Shown one piece after another: positions 7,202 through 18,176 of a stretch of DNA of 48,865 nucleotides. Made by a program: the position numbers and the translations under genes. The stretch covers positions 1-48,865 of the forward strand of contig JBFWUM010000030.1 in NCBI GenBank assembly GCA_050247255.1, in the 5' to 3' direction. The DNA comes from JBFWUM01 sp050247255 (lineage in GTDB: Bacteria; Acidobacteriota; Vicinamibacteria; Vicinamibacterales; UBA2999). Numbering within the stretch: the stretch's first letter is position 1; each line of letters opens with the position of its first letter. Below the pieces are notes generated by a model. It searched no databases. It saw only the letters and a program-made list of their open reading frames with translations, and was not told the origin of the DNA.

Positions 7202-8431
7202 TTATCGTATTGCAGAATCGAACACGGCCACGCTCTCCACGTGCGCGGTGTTCGGGAAGAGGTCGAGCCCGGTGAGCGAGGTCAGGGCGTAGCCGCCGTC
7301 GATCGCCGCGCGGGCATCCCGCGCCAGCGTCGCCGGATCGCACGACACGTAGATCAGGCGGCCGGGCCGCATCCGCAGCACGCCAGCCAGCGCGTCGCGC
7401 GACAGGCCGGTGCGCGGCGGATCGACGATGACCGTGCCGCCGCCGTCAGACGGGCCGCCGCCGGCGGCCAGGAACGACTCCACGCTGCGCCGCTCCACGC
7501 GGGCCCGCCCCGCGAAGGCCTGCGCGTTCTGCCGGAGGTCCGTGCTGCTCACCGGGTCGCCCTCGACCAGCGTGACCCGCTCCCAGCCGGCCGCAGCAAG
7601 CGCCAGCCCGAACAGGCCGACGCCTGCGTAGAGATCCACCACCGGCCCAGGCGGTACGAGAGACACGACCAGCTGCGCCAGGCCTTCGAGCAGGAAGCGG
7701 TTGCCCTGGAAGAACGCGCGCGCGTCGCGATGGAGGCGGAACGCGCTCGCCCGGTCACCCTCCCTCGCGTGCAGGGTGTCGGCTATCTCGCGCCCGGCCA
7801 GGTCGGCAAGCGGGGCGTAGCGGCCGCGGCGCTCCCCTTCGGCCACCTCGAAGTGGCAGGCGCGCTGATCACCAGCGACGTTCTCGGCGAGCTCGAGCCA
7901 CGCCAGCCCGGTGAGCCGCTCCCGGGCCAGGACCTCCTCGACGCGGGCGATCCAGTCGCCGGTCTGCGGCAGCAGCTGGCCGGTTGCCACCGCATCGCAG
8001 AGGTCGTGGGTCCCTTCGCGGAAGAAGCCAAGCCGTCCGCCGCGCGCGTGCAGGCGCGCGCGCATGCGATACCCGCGCTCCGGCGACGGCACGACCTCGG
8101 GCGGAGCGATCGGCAGGCGGGCGATGCGCGCGAAGGCGTCGCCGAGGATCTCCGCCTTGAGCTGCCGTTGCCGCGGATAGTGGACGTGGGCATAGACGCT
8201 GCCGCCGCAGCGCCAGTCGCCGGCGGTGTCCCGCCGGTCAGGCGACGCCGACAGCACCTCCACCGTGTCGGCGTAGGCGACGGCGCGGGTCACGCGCTCG
8301 AGCCGCGCACGGATCCGTTCGCCGGGGATGGCGCCCCAGACCAGGACGACCTGGCCGTCGTGCCGGCCGATCATCCGGCCGCCGGCCGCCGGCTTGGCGA
8401 CCTCCAGCTCAATCAGCGCGCCTGGTTCCAT
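7202..8431 (-). CDS. TrmA/RlmD-family RNA (uracil-5-)-methyltransferase
   Basis: A 409-residue SAM-dependent methyltransferase that would methylate C5 of a uridine in rRNA or tRNA. An N-terminal TRAM-like beta domain covers about residues 1-60. VVDLYAGVGLFGLALA is the SAM-binding loop, VDPPRTGL is the conserved motif, and YVSCDPATLARD carries the catalytic Cys. The Fe-S cluster region is degraded. The usual C-x5-C-x2-C reads DTAGDWRCGGS, leaving one of three cysteines, although a fourth-type Cys remains in GTHDLCDAV. Which uridine is modified cannot be told from sequence. The ATG overlaps the upstream gene's TGA by one base, indicating coupling. Confidence 0.85.
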   Translation of the reverse strand: MEPGALIELEVAKPAAGGRMIGRHDGQVVLVWGAIPGERIRARLERVTRAVAYADTVEVLSASPDRRDTAGDWRCGGSVYAHVHYPRQRQLKAEILGDAFARIARLPIAPPEVVPSPERGYRMRARLHARGGRLGFFREGTHDLCDAVATGQLLPQTGDWIARVEEVLARERLTGLAWLELAENVAGDQRACHFEVAEGERRGRYAPLADLAGREIADTLHAREGDRASAFRLHRDARAFFQGNRFLLEGLAQLVVSLVPPGPVVDLYAGVGLFGLALAAAGWERVTLVEGDPVSSTDLRQNAQAFAGRARVERRSVESFLAAGGGPSDGGGTVIVDPPRTGLSRDALAGVLRMRPGRLIYVSCDPATLARDARAAIDGGYALTSLTGLDLFPNTAHVESVAVFDSAIR

Positions 8432-9117
8432 CAGTCGATCGCCAGCGTCGGCAGGCGGTTGCGTTCCCGAAGCAGCCGTTCGACGCAGGCGTCCCTGGCG
8501 CGGTCGTACGCCTCCCGCGGCATCCGTTCACGAAACGGCGCCAGTTCCGCGTCTGCCTCCTGCCCAAGCCCCCGCAGCGTCTCCTCACCCGCGCGCGCCT
8601 TGAACGCCGACACCAGGCGGGTGTCGAGCTCACGCAGCCGCCCGAGAAAGGTGTCGCGCGCAGCGCCTCGCAGCGTGCGGCTCCCGGCGCGGGCCGCGTC
8701 GAGCTCGCGCACCAGCGCGTCAATCGTCTCGTCCGGATCTCGATCGGTACCGCTTCGCAACGCCGTCAACCGCGCGATCACCCGTTCGAGATGGTCAGGC
8801 AGCGATGGCCCGCGGCGCGCCGGCGCGTCCTCGGCAGGAGCCGCGACGCCGACGGCGCGGCGCCATTCATCGAACACATCGAGCACGTCGGCCTCGCAGA
8901 ACTCGATGCGGACCGGCCGGCGCCGCGCCGCCGGTCCGCGCGCGTCGTAGCGCTCGAAGTAGCGATCGACGCCGTGGCAGGCGACCTTGAACGGAATGCC
9001 CTGCCCGGCCCACCCGCATACCGTGTCAAACGCCGGCCCGACAATCCGTATCAGGTGGCCGCCGTTCTTGCGGCACAGGTATGCCTCGAGGTCGCGGCAG
9101 TACTGGTCTACGTCCAT
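8431..9117 (-). CDS. Hypothetical cytoplasmic protein
   Basis: A 228-residue protein starting MDVDQYCRDLEAYLCRKNGG. I do not recognise a named family. The N-terminal 75 residues look like a small globular domain with an aromatic motif (VACHGVDRYFERYDARG). The rest is highly charged and helical, with Arg/Glu-rich heptad-like stretches. No signal peptide or membrane segment is visible. It overlaps birA by 10 bases upstream and the methyltransferase by one base downstream, so it is translated as part of the cluster. The repeated motif GVDRYF and the regular gene position suggest a conserved acidobacterial protein, but its role is unknown. Confidence 0.55.
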   Translation of the reverse strand: MDVDQYCRDLEAYLCRKNGGHLIRIVGPAFDTVCGWAGQGIPFKVACHGVDRYFERYDARGPAARRRPVRIEFCEADVLDVFDEWRRAVGVAAPAEDAPARRGPSLPDHLERVIARLTALRSGTDRDPDETIDALVRELDAARAGSRTLRGAARDTFLGRLRELDTRLVSAFKARAGEETLRGLGQEADAELAPFRERMPREAYDRARDACVERLLRERNRLPTLAID

Positions 9118-9878
9118 CGGACCTCGCCCGACAGGATGCGCTCGACGCCGCGCGCCGTCCGCACGAGCAGCGCGCCGTCGCTGGCGACCCCCTCGGCCAC
9201 CCCGCGTCCGGAGTCCCACTCGACCGCGCGTCCCCACATCGGAGCGGCGCGGCGCTTCCACGCGGCGACGATCGCGCTGGCGCCCCCGGCAGCGTACAGC
9301 TCCGCACTCCGGGCGTTGAGCGCAGCCAGGCATTCGGCGAGCACCAGGCCACGATCCACGTCCCGGCCGAGTTCCTGCTCGAGCGACGTCGCCCGGGTCG
9401 CGATGTCCGGCGGGTACGCGGCCGCTCGCACGTTGATGCCGATACCGACGATGACGAACGCTCCGCCCTCGGCCAGGATTCCCGCCAGCTTGCGGCCGCC
9501 GGCCTGAACGTCGTTCGGCCACTTCAGCGTCGTCGTCAGTCCCGTCGCCGCCTCGATGCCGTCTGCGACGGCGACGCCGGCCGCGAGGGTGAGCATCGGC
9601 ACCACGTGCATCTCAGGACGCAGCACAACGGAGAAATAGAGCCCGGCGCCCGGCGGCGAGACCCAGGTTCGCCCAAGCCGGCCCCGCCCGGACGTCTGAG
9701 CGTTGGCGGCGACGACGGTGCCGGCCGCGGCGCCGGCATCCGCAAGCCGGGACGCGGTGTCGTTGGTCGATCCGATCTCGTCGTACCAGAGGAGGCGCGC
9801 GCCGAACAGCCCGAGGCGCGTGCCGGCGCGGCCGAGGGCGCCGGCGATGTCGGCCGGAACGGTGTCAGGCCGGCTCAA
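9108..9878 (-). CDS. birA: Biotin--[acetyl-CoA-carboxylase] ligase
   Basis: A 256-residue biotin protein ligase that makes biotinyl-AMP and transfers biotin to carboxyl-carrier domains. GSTNDTA marks the first core motif, GRGRLGRTW the biotinyl-AMP loop and LKWPNDV the catalytic Lys region. VGIGINV follows, and an SH3-like C-terminal part ends the protein. There is no N-terminal helix-turn-helix, so it is a monofunctional enzyme and not a repressor. Its start lies inside the nadC 3' end (14-base overlap), implying coupled translation with NAD synthesis. No biotin carboxylase gene is present in the window, but the mutase genes upstream fit a propionyl-CoA pathway that uses one. Confidence 0.92.
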   Translation of the reverse strand: MSRPDTVPADIAGALGRAGTRLGLFGARLLWYDEIGSTNDTASRLADAGAAAGTVVAANAQTSGRGRLGRTWVSPPGAGLYFSVVLRPEMHVVPMLTLAAGVAVADGIEAATGLTTTLKWPNDVQAGGRKLAGILAEGGAFVIVGIGINVRAAAYPPDIATRATSLEQELGRDVDRGLVLAECLAALNARSAELYAAGGASAIVAAWKRRAAPMWGRAVEWDSGRGVAEGVASDGALLVRTARGVERILSGEVRWT

Positions 9879-10719
9879 TTTCGAAGCTGATGTCGGCGGC
9901 CGGCGCGGAGTGGGTCAGGGCGCCCACCGACACGTAATCGGCGCCGGTCGCGGCCAGTTCCGGCATCCGGGCCAGCGTGACACCGCCGGAGATCTCGGTC
10001 TTGGCGCGGCCGCGGCACCGCTTCACCGCCTCGATGATCTCCGGCGTGGACAGGTTGTCGAGCAGGACGATGTCGGCGCCCGCCTCGAGCGCCGCATCCA
10101 CCTGTTCCAGGCTCTGCGCCTCGCATTCGGTCGGCATGTCCCTGTTGGCGCGCCGCATGGTCGTCACCGCGGTCTGCACGCTGCCGGCGAGCCGGACGTG
10201 ATTGTCCTTGATCAGGATCCCATCGTCGAGCCCATGGCGATGGTTGACACCGCCGCCCGCGCGGACGGCGTACTTCTCGATCGCGCGCAGGAGCGGCGTG
10301 GTCTTGCGCGTGTCGAGGACGATGATCCGCCCCTGGGCTGCGTCGACGAACTTGCGCGTCAACGTGGCGATGCCGCACAGCCGCTGGATGAAGTTCAGGG
10401 CGGTCCGCTCGGCGGTGAGCAGCGGTGCCGCGTGGCCGTGAATCTCGGCAATGACCGTCCCCGCCTCGCAGGAGTCGCTGTCCCGCCTGTGCAGCGCCAC
10501 GGTCACGCTGGGGTCGAGCTGCCGGAACGCCTCGCAGGCGATGTCGATGCCGGCCAGCACCAGCGGCGACTTGGCCAGGATGACGGCCCTGGCCAGCTGA
10601 TCCCGATCGATGATCGCCTCGGTCGTGACGTCGCCCCAGCCGAAGTCCTCGGACAGCGCCCGCCGGACGAGCTCGCGGTAGGCGCCCTGGTCGAGCGGCT
10701 CGAACGGGATCGGCTTCAC
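9865..10719 (-). CDS. nadC: Nicotinate-nucleotide pyrophosphorylase (carboxylating)
   Basis: A 284-residue quinolinate phosphoribosyltransferase that converts quinolinate and PRPP to nicotinate mononucleotide, the third step of de novo NAD synthesis. Typical motifs are EDFGWGDVTTEA near the start, ERTALNFIQRLCGIAT, LDTRKTTPLLRAIEKYAVRAGG and NHRHGLDDGILIKDNH. The end reads SGGVTLARMPELAATGADYVS. The start is a GTG at 10717-10719 that overlaps the valS TGA by four bases (GTGA). An ATG start much further upstream would lie wholly inside valS and is rejected. nadA and nadB are not in the window. Confidence 0.93.
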   Translation of the reverse strand: MKPIPFEPLDQGAYRELVRRALSEDFGWGDVTTEAIIDRDQLARAVILAKSPLVLAGIDIACEAFRQLDPSVTVALHRRDSDSCEAGTVIAEIHGHAAPLLTAERTALNFIQRLCGIATLTRKFVDAAQGRIIVLDTRKTTPLLRAIEKYAVRAGGGVNHRHGLDDGILIKDNHVRLAGSVQTAVTTMRRANRDMPTECEAQSLEQVDAALEAGADIVLLDNLSTPEIIEAVKRCRGRAKTEISGGVTLARMPELAATGADYVSVGALTHSAPAADISFEIEPA

Positions 10720-13507
10720 GCCGCCGGCTCCTCGGCGAACTCGAGCTGCGGCTCGGCGACGTCCGCAAAGAGCAACTCGCGAATGTGCGTGGCGGCCCTG
10801 AAGTCGCGCTCCGCCGGACGGAGCGCCGCGAACGCGTTCGGCAGCGTCGCCCGGGCGATGACCGCCTTCGTCGGCTTCTTCAGGATCGACTTGATGCGGC
10901 GCACCTCGGCAAGCGCGGCCTGCGTCGCTTCCCGAACGGCGAGCATCTCCTGATCCGGGCCGCCGATCGGCGACACGACCTCCGCCGAGGTCGGCCACGG
11001 GGCGCGATGGACCGAGCCAGGGCGCCACCACGACCAGACCTCCTCGGTCACGAACGGCAGGTAAGGTGCAAACAGCCGCAGCAGCGTGTTCAGCGCGACG
11101 ATCATCGCGCTGTTCGCCGACGCGGCCCCCTTGGCCCCGAAATCGCCGTAGCGGCGGCCCTTCACCAGCTCGAGGTAGTCGTCGCAGAAGCCCCAGAAGA
11201 ACGTCTCGGTGCGCTCGAGCACGCGCGCGTAGTCGTAGGCCTCGAGGTTGTCGGTGGCCTCCTGCACGAGCGCCGCCAGCGCGGTGAGCATGCCGCGGTC
11301 GAGCGGCTCGGTGATCGGGCCGCGCGGCTCCGCCTGCAGCAGGGCAAAGCGCGCGGCGTTCAGGATCTTGATCGCCAGGCGCCGGCCGACCTTCATCTGC
11401 TGCGGGTCGAAGGCGGTGTCGGTCCCAGGCCGCCCGCTCGCCGCCCAGTAGCGCACGCCGTCGGAGCCGTGCTCGTCGAGCAGCCCCATCGGCGTCACGA
11501 CGTTGCCCTTGGACTTGGACATCTTCTTCCGGTCAGGGTCGAGCACCCAGCCGGAAATGGCGGTGTTGGTCCAGGGGAGCGAATCGTGCTCCAGCTGCGC
11601 GCGAAGCACCGTGTCGAACAGCCAGGTGCGGATGATGTCGTGCGCCTGCGGCCGCAGGTCCATCGGGAACACGCGCGCGAACAGGTCGGGATCCTCGAGC
11701 CAGCCGCCGGCAATCTGCGGCGTCACCGACGAGGTCGCCCAGGTGTCCATCACGTCCGGATCACCGGCAAAGCCGTCGGGCTGATCCCGCTGGTCGGGGC
11801 GATAGCCCTCGGGAACGTCGGTCGACGGGTCGATCGGCAGCCGCGACTCGTCGGGCAGCAGCGGGTGCTCGTAGTCGAGGCTGCCGTCGCCGCGCACCGG
11901 GTACCACACTGGAAAGGGGACACCGAAGAACCGCTGCCGGCTCACGCACCAGTCGCCGGCAAGCCCGTTGACCCAGTTCTCGAAGCGGTGGCGCATGTAC
12001 TCCGGGTGCCACTGCAGCTCGCGGCCGCGCGCCAGCAGCGCCTCGCGGAACTCCATCGTCTTGATGAACCACTGGCGGCTGGTGACGATTTCGAGCGGGC
12101 GATCGCCCTTCTCGTAGAACTTCACCGGGTGCGTGATGGGCCGCGGCTCGCCGAGCAGGTCGCCCGACTCGCGCAGCAGTTCGACGATGCGCGTGCGCGC
12201 CCTGGCGGCGGACAGGTTGGCCAGCTGGTCGTAGTGCTGCTGCGCCCGCGCGGCGTCGCGCGATTCCCAGCCTGCCGCGCCGAAGGTGACCTGGCGGAAG
12301 GCCCCGTTCGGCAGGATGACCGCGCGCACCGGCAGCGACAACTCGCGCCACCAGGTGACGTCGGTGAGGTCGCCGAACGTGCAGATCATGGCAATCCCGC
12401 TCCCCTTCCCGGGATCGGCCAGCGCGTGGGGCCGGATCGGCACGCGCACGCCAAACAGCGGCGTGAAGACCTCGGTGCCGAACAGCGGCTTGAAGCGCTC
12501 ATCGTCCGGATGGGCTACGAGCGCAACGCACGCCGGGATCAATTCCGGGCGGGTCGTTTCGATTTCGACCGTCCCCCGATCCGCGCCCTCGAAGCGGATG
12601 CGGTGGTAGGCCCCTGGCTGCTCGCGGTCTTCGAGCTCCGCCTGCGCGACGGCAGTTCGGAAGTCGACGTCCCACAGCGTTGGCGCTTCGAGCTGGTAGG
12701 CGATCCCCTTCTTCAGCAACCGCAGGAACGACGTCTGGGACACGCGCTGTGCGCGCTTGTCGATGGTCGCGTACGTCTTCGACCAGTCCACCGACAGCCC
12801 CAGGTGCGTCCAGAGCTGCTCGAACGCTTTTTCGTCCTCGGCGGTCAGCCGGTTGCAGAGCTCGATGAAGTTGGGACGCGAGATCGAGATCGGCGCCTTG
12901 CCCGGCTTCTCCGGCGGCTGGAAGCCGGCGTCATACGGCAGCGACGGATCGCAGCGCACGCCGTAATAGTTCTGCACGCGCCGCTCGGTCGGCAGGCCGT
13001 TGTCGTCCCAGCCCATCGGATAGAACACGGCCTTGCCCCGCATGCGCTGGAAGCGGGCGATGACGTCCGTGTGCGTGTACGAGAACACGTGCCCGACGTG
13101 CAGCGAGCCGCTCANNNNNNNNNNNNNNNNNNNNNNNNNNNNNNNNNNNNNNNNNNNNNNNNNNNNNNNNNNNNNNNNNNNNNNNNNNNNNNNNNNNNNN
13201 NNNNNNNNNNNNNNGTCGGCAGGCCGTTGTCGTCCCAGCCCATCGGATAGAACACGGCCTTGCCCCGCATGCGCTGGAAGCGGGCGATGACGTCCGTGTG
13301 CGTGTACGAGAACACGTGCCCGACGTGCAGCGAGCCGCTCACCGTCGGCGGCGGCGTGTCGATCGAGTACACGTCGCCGCGGCTGCGCGTCCGGTCGAAG
13401 GCATACGTGCCGTCGGCCGCCCAGCGGGCGTTCCACTTCTGCTCCAGGCCTTCGAGCGCGGGCTTTTCCGGGAGGGTGATCGGGTGCGGGTCGAGCGGAT
13501 CGGACAT
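10716..13507 (-). CDS. valS: Valyl-tRNA synthetase (interrupted by a scaffold gap)
   Basis: A class-I synthetase for tRNA-Val. The start is the ATG at 13507 (MSDPLDPHPITLPEKPALEG). PPPTVSGSLHVGHVFSYTHT carries the HIGH-type motif and DRKKMSKSKGNVVTP is the KMSKS loop. A CP1 editing domain and a DALR-type helical C-terminus are present. There is no long C-terminal coiled coil. The gap region contains 100 N plus one extra copy of a 127-bp sequence. Deleting those 227 bases leaves 2565 bases, exactly 855 codons in one frame, giving 854 residues. The apparent frame change at the gap is therefore an artefact. It precedes nadC with a four-base overlap. Confidence 0.93.
12988..13341. repeat. Exact 127-bp duplication around the gap (assembly artefact)
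   Basis: Bases 12988-13114 and 13215-13341 are identical, from GTCGGCAGGCCGTTG to GCGAGCCGCTCA. The two copies flank 100 N. A 127-base end overlap matches a common maximum assembly k-mer, so two overlapping contigs were probably joined by a fixed gap and not merged. Confidence 0.93.
13115..13214. other. Scaffold gap of 100 N
   Basis: Exactly 100 unknown bases inside valS. The real sequence is probably continuous, with no missing bases, because the flanks overlap. Confidence 0.99.
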
Positions 13508-13545
13508 CCGCTCTATTTTACGTTCTACCTTCGACCTTCGACTTC

Positions 13546-14781
13546 TTACTTGCCGCGAATGCGGCTGATTTCCTCGCGGACGAGGCGCTCGGCGACCTCG
13601 GACGTGATGCGGGAGACGAGCGTCTGCATGTCGCCGGCGTCGGCGCGCAGCCGCGCCAGCACCCGTTCGGTCACCTCGCTGGCGATCGCGTCCGTATCCA
13701 CCGGTGGAGGCGGCGGCGCCAGCTGCACGGCGGGCGCCGGATCGCCCTGCTCCGCCGACAGCAGGGCGCTGAAGGCGTCGGCCAGGGCGCTGCGCTGAGG
13801 CGCGGCCGGAGCCGGAGCCGGAGCCGGAGCCGGGGCCGGGGCCGGGGCCGGTGCCGCGACCGCCGGCGGTGGCGGCGTTGGCCGCGATGGTTCGGGCTCC
13901 GGCGCCGCCTGCAGCTCGAATGTCTCTTCCACCCCGCCTGCGTCGCCGACCTCGCCAAGGAGCTCTTCGAGCGTCGGAATCTCGCCCGCGTCGACCACCT
14001 CCACGGCGGGCTCGTCCGCCGCCCGCTCGTCCATGTAGTCGAGCTCCCGCTCCATCACCGGCCCCTCGGGATGCGCGGGTATCGACGGCGGCTCCGCGCG
14101 GCGCTGATCGACCCGGCGGTCGCCGCGGGAACGGCGCTCTCCCTCGTCGAGATTGGCAAAGGCGGCGTCGAGGCGGTCGAAGTAGTCGTCGAGCGAGTCT
14201 TCCTGGACCGGCGATTCGACGATCGGCTCGGCTGCCGGACGCGAGCGCGGCGCCGCGGCGCGCGGGCGGGCGGGCGCCGCCGGAAACGCGAAGTCCTCAT
14301 CGTCGACCTTGACGCGTTCGCGGGGCGGCAGTTCCACGGGACGCGGGCCCGCCAGCCGCGCCGCCGGGCGCGGAATGTCGGCGGTGGCCGGTTCGGCGGG
14401 GCTCCCCTTCGCGCCGCCGAGCAGCTCGCGCACCAGCGCGATCACGTGCTGCGGCTCGAACGGCTTGACGAGCACGCCGGCCGATCCCACGTCGCCGGCC
14501 CGCGCCTCGTCCACCGGCTCGAACGCGCCGGCGAGCAGGACGACCGGGATGTGCGACAGCGTCGGGTCGCCCTTGACGAAGGCGGCGACGTCGTAGCCGC
14601 TGCGCTTCGGCATGGCGATGTCGGCCAGGACGACGTCGGGCCGCTCGGCGGCGATGCGGCTGATCGCCTCTTCGCCGTCCCCGACCGTGATCACCTGGAC
14701 GTCCTCGTTGCTGAACGTCAGCTCGATCACGCGCTGGATGGTGATGCTGTCGTCGGCGAGCAGGAGCTTGTGCGCGGCCAC
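13546..14781 (-). CDS. Receiver-domain response regulator with low-complexity tail
   Basis: A 411-residue protein. Residues 1-120 are a CheY-like receiver: acidic pair Asp10/Asp11 in LLLADDS, phospho-acceptor Asp54 in VVLADIAMPKRSGYD, and Lys106 in GVLVKPFEP. The usual Thr/Ser switch position reads LLAGAF, with Ala. The remainder is a long Pro/Ala/acidic linker and a short C-terminal amphipathic region (VTERVLARLRADAGDMQTLV). No DNA-binding or enzymatic output domain is visible, so it probably signals through protein contacts, as in gliding or polarity systems. A tandem GGAGCC/GGGGCC hexamer at about 13805-13853 encodes the Ala-Pro stretch. It starts 2 bases after mcmB, and no histidine kinase is adjacent. 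Confidence 0.8.
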   Translation of the reverse strand: MAAHKLLLADDSITIQRVIELTFSNEDVQVITVGDGEEAISRIAAERPDVVLADIAMPKRSGYDVAAFVKGDPTLSHIPVVLLAGAFEPVDEARAGDVGSAGVLVKPFEPQHVIALVRELLGGAKGSPAEPATADIPRPAARLAGPRPVELPPRERVKVDDEDFAFPAAPARPRAAAPRSRPAAEPIVESPVQEDSLDDYFDRLDAAFANLDEGERRSRGDRRVDQRRAEPPSIPAHPEGPVMERELDYMDERAADEPAVEVVDAGEIPTLEELLGEVGDAGGVEETFELQAAPEPEPSRPTPPPPAVAAPAPAPAPAPAPAPAPAAPQRSALADAFSALLSAEQGDPAPAVQLAPPPPPVDTDAIASEVTERVLARLRADAGDMQTLVSRITSEVAERLVREEISRIRGK

Positions 14782-14783
14782 GG

Positions 14784-15191
14784 TCAGAGCGAGGCGATCC
14801 TGGTGCGCGCGTTGGCGCGGATGAAGTCGACGATCTGCTGCATCGGGGTGCCGGGGAGGAAGATACCCCGAATCCCGATCTGCTGCAGCTTCGGCACGTC
14901 CACGTCGGGAATGATGCCGCCGATCACCACCAGCACGTCGTCGAGTCCCTTCTCCCGCAGCAGCTCCATGATGCGCGGGCAGATGTGCATGTGCGCGCCC
15001 GACAGGATCGACAGGCCGATGACGTCCGCGTCCTCCTGGAGCGCCGCCGAGACGATCTGTTCGGGGGTCTGCCGCAGGCCAGTGTAGATGACTTCCATGC
15101 CAGCGTCACGCAGCGCCCGGGCAATGACCTTGGCGCCCCGGTCGTGGCCGTCCAGCCCCGGCTTGGCGATGACTACTCGGATCTTCTGCAT
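14784..15191 (-). CDS. mcmB: Methylmalonyl-CoA mutase small subunit (B12-binding)
   Basis: A 135-residue cobalamin-binding domain protein. LDGHDRGAKVIARALRDAGMEV holds the signature D-x-H-x-x-G, with His16 as the lower axial ligand of B12. GLSILSGAHMHICPRIMELL and VIGGIIPDVDVPKLQQIGI complete the fold. It is a free-standing partner of the catalytic subunit encoded just upstream, together forming the enzyme that interconverts methylmalonyl-CoA and succinyl-CoA. A hairpin-forming repeat array fills the 60 bases between the two genes and runs up to this ATG, with no Shine-Dalgarno. Initiation may depend on translation from mcmA or on the hairpin. Confidence 0.93.
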   Translation of the reverse strand: MQKIRVVIAKPGLDGHDRGAKVIARALRDAGMEVIYTGLRQTPEQIVSAALQEDADVIGLSILSGAHMHICPRIMELLREKGLDDVLVVIGGIIPDVDVPKLQQIGIRGIFLPGTPMQQIVDFIRANARTRIASL

Positions 15192-15251
15192 AGTCGGCAG
15201 TGGGCAGTCGGCAGTGGGCAGCCTGGTAAACTGCCGACCGCCGACTGCCGA

Positions 15252-15254
<3 letters not shown>
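15191..15254. repeat. TAGTCGGCAGT hairpin array between mcmA and mcmB
   Basis: The left arm at 15191-15221 repeats TAGTCGGCAGTGGGCAG. The right arm at 15231-15254 is its approximate reverse complement (CTGCCGACCGCCGACTGCC). The nine-base loop is CCTGGTAAA. The array supplies the mcmA stop codon (15252-15254) and abuts the mcmB start. Confidence 0.8.
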
Positions 15255-16898
<1,644 letters not shown>

Positions 16899-16917
16899 TA
16901 TGAAACAATAACGATCG

Positions 16918-18171
16918 ATGGCCGAACACGGCGCGATTTTCGGGGCGATGCTGCAGGAATTCGACGGCGCCGCCCGCCTGCTCAACCTCGACCCCGGCAT
17001 CTGGAAGATCCTCACCCACCCCAAGCGGCAGATCGTGGTGTCGTGTCCGGTGCTGATGGACAACGGCAAGATCGAGGTGTTCACCGGCTACCGCGTCCAG
17101 TACAACATCACGCTCGGGCCGGCCAAGGGTGGCATCCGCTATCACCCGGATGTCTCGCTCGACGAGGTCACGGCGCTGGCCGCCTGGATGACCTGGAAGT
17201 GCGCCGTCGCCCACATCCCCTTCGGCGGCGGCAAGGGGGGCATCGTCTGCGACCCGACGAAGATGTCGCGGCGCGAGCTCGAGGCGCTGACCCGCCGCTA
17301 CGTGGCGGAGATCATCGACGCCATCGGGCCCGAGAAGGACGTGCCGGCGCCCGACGTCAACACCAACGACCAGATCATGGCGTGGGTGATGGACACCTAC
17401 AGCATGCACGTCGGCCACACCTCCACCGCCGTCGTCACCGGCAAACCGGTCGAGATGGGCGGGTCGCTCGGGCGCCGCGAGGCCACCGGGCGCGGCGTGA
17501 TGATCGTCACCCGCGAAGCGGCGAAGCACCTCGGCTTCGACATCAAGGGGGCGACCATCGCCGTCCAGGGATTCGGCAACGTCGGCTCGGTGTCGGCTGA
17601 CCTCCTTGCCAAGCAGGGAGCGAAGATCGTCGCGGTGACCGACTGGAAGGGGGGCGTCTACAACCAGCAGGGGCTCGACGTTCCCGCCCTGCTCGAGTAC
17701 GCGGCCGCCCATGGCAAGACCGTGGACGGCTTTCCCGGCGGCGAGCCGCTGACCAACGACGACCTCTGGGGGCTCGACGTCGACGTGCTGATTCCCGCGG
17801 CGCTCGAGAACCAGATCACCGAGGAGACCGCCCCGAAGATCCGCGCCAGGATCGTCACCGAAGGCGCCAACGGCCCCACCACCCCCGAGGGGCACCGGAT
17901 CATGCACGAGCGCGGCATCTTCGTGATCCCCGACATCCTCGCCAACTCCGGCGGCGTCACGGTGTCGTACTTCGAGTGGGTACAGGACCGCTACGGCTAC
18001 TTCTGGGAAGAAGAGGACGTGAACACCCGCCTCGAGAAGAAGATGTGCGAGGCGTTCGACGACGTGCTGCAGACGTCGATCAAGTTCAAGGTCGACCTGC
18101 GGACGGCGGCCTACATCGTCGCGATCAACCGGGTCGGCACGGTGACAGGGATGCGCGGGATGTACGCGTAA
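16918..18171 (+). CDS. gdhA: Glutamate dehydrogenase
   Basis: A 417-residue Glu/Leu/Phe/Val dehydrogenase that interconverts glutamate and 2-oxoglutarate plus ammonia. Substrate residues lie in LGPAKGGIRYHP (Lys70) and MTWKCAV (Lys94). The catalytic Lys is Lys106 in PFGGGKGGI. VPAPDVNTNDQIMAWVMD and the Rossmann motif VQGFGNVGS support the call. The C-terminus, NRVGTVTGMRGMYA, is typical of the small hexameric class. It is transcribed away from mcmA with a 19-base gap, too short for two ordinary promoters, so promoter elements must overlap coding DNA. Coenzyme choice cannot be fixed by eye. Confidence 0.95.
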   Translation: MAEHGAIFGAMLQEFDGAARLLNLDPGIWKILTHPKRQIVVSCPVLMDNGKIEVFTGYRVQYNITLGPAKGGIRYHPDVSLDEVTALAAWMTWKCAVAHIPFGGGKGGIVCDPTKMSRRELEALTRRYVAEIIDAIGPEKDVPAPDVNTNDQIMAWVMDTYSMHVGHTSTAVVTGKPVEMGGSLGRREATGRGVMIVTREAAKHLGFDIKGATIAVQGFGNVGSVSADLLAKQGAKIVAVTDWKGGVYNQQGLDVPALLEYAAAHGKTVDGFPGGEPLTNDDLWGLDVDVLIPAALENQITEETAPKIRARIVTEGANGPTTPEGHRIMHERGIFVIPDILANSGGVTVSYFEWVQDRYGYFWEEEDVNTRLEKKMCEAFDDVLQTSIKFKVDLRTAAYIVAINRVGTVTGMRGMYA

Positions 18172-18176
18172 TTCCG

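Noticed and set aside
10785..13250. Long plus-strand open frame opposite valS
   Set aside because: It crosses the N gap and is antisense to a certain gene; Arg/Gly/Ala composition marks it as a shadow.
13112..13507. Apparent separate valS N-terminal fragment
   Set aside because: It is the true start of valS. Removing the duplicated 127 bases and the 100 N restores one frame.
13805..13853. Tandem GGAGCC/GGGGCC hexamer
   Set aside because: It encodes an Ala-Pro linker in the response regulator; simple codon repetition explains it.
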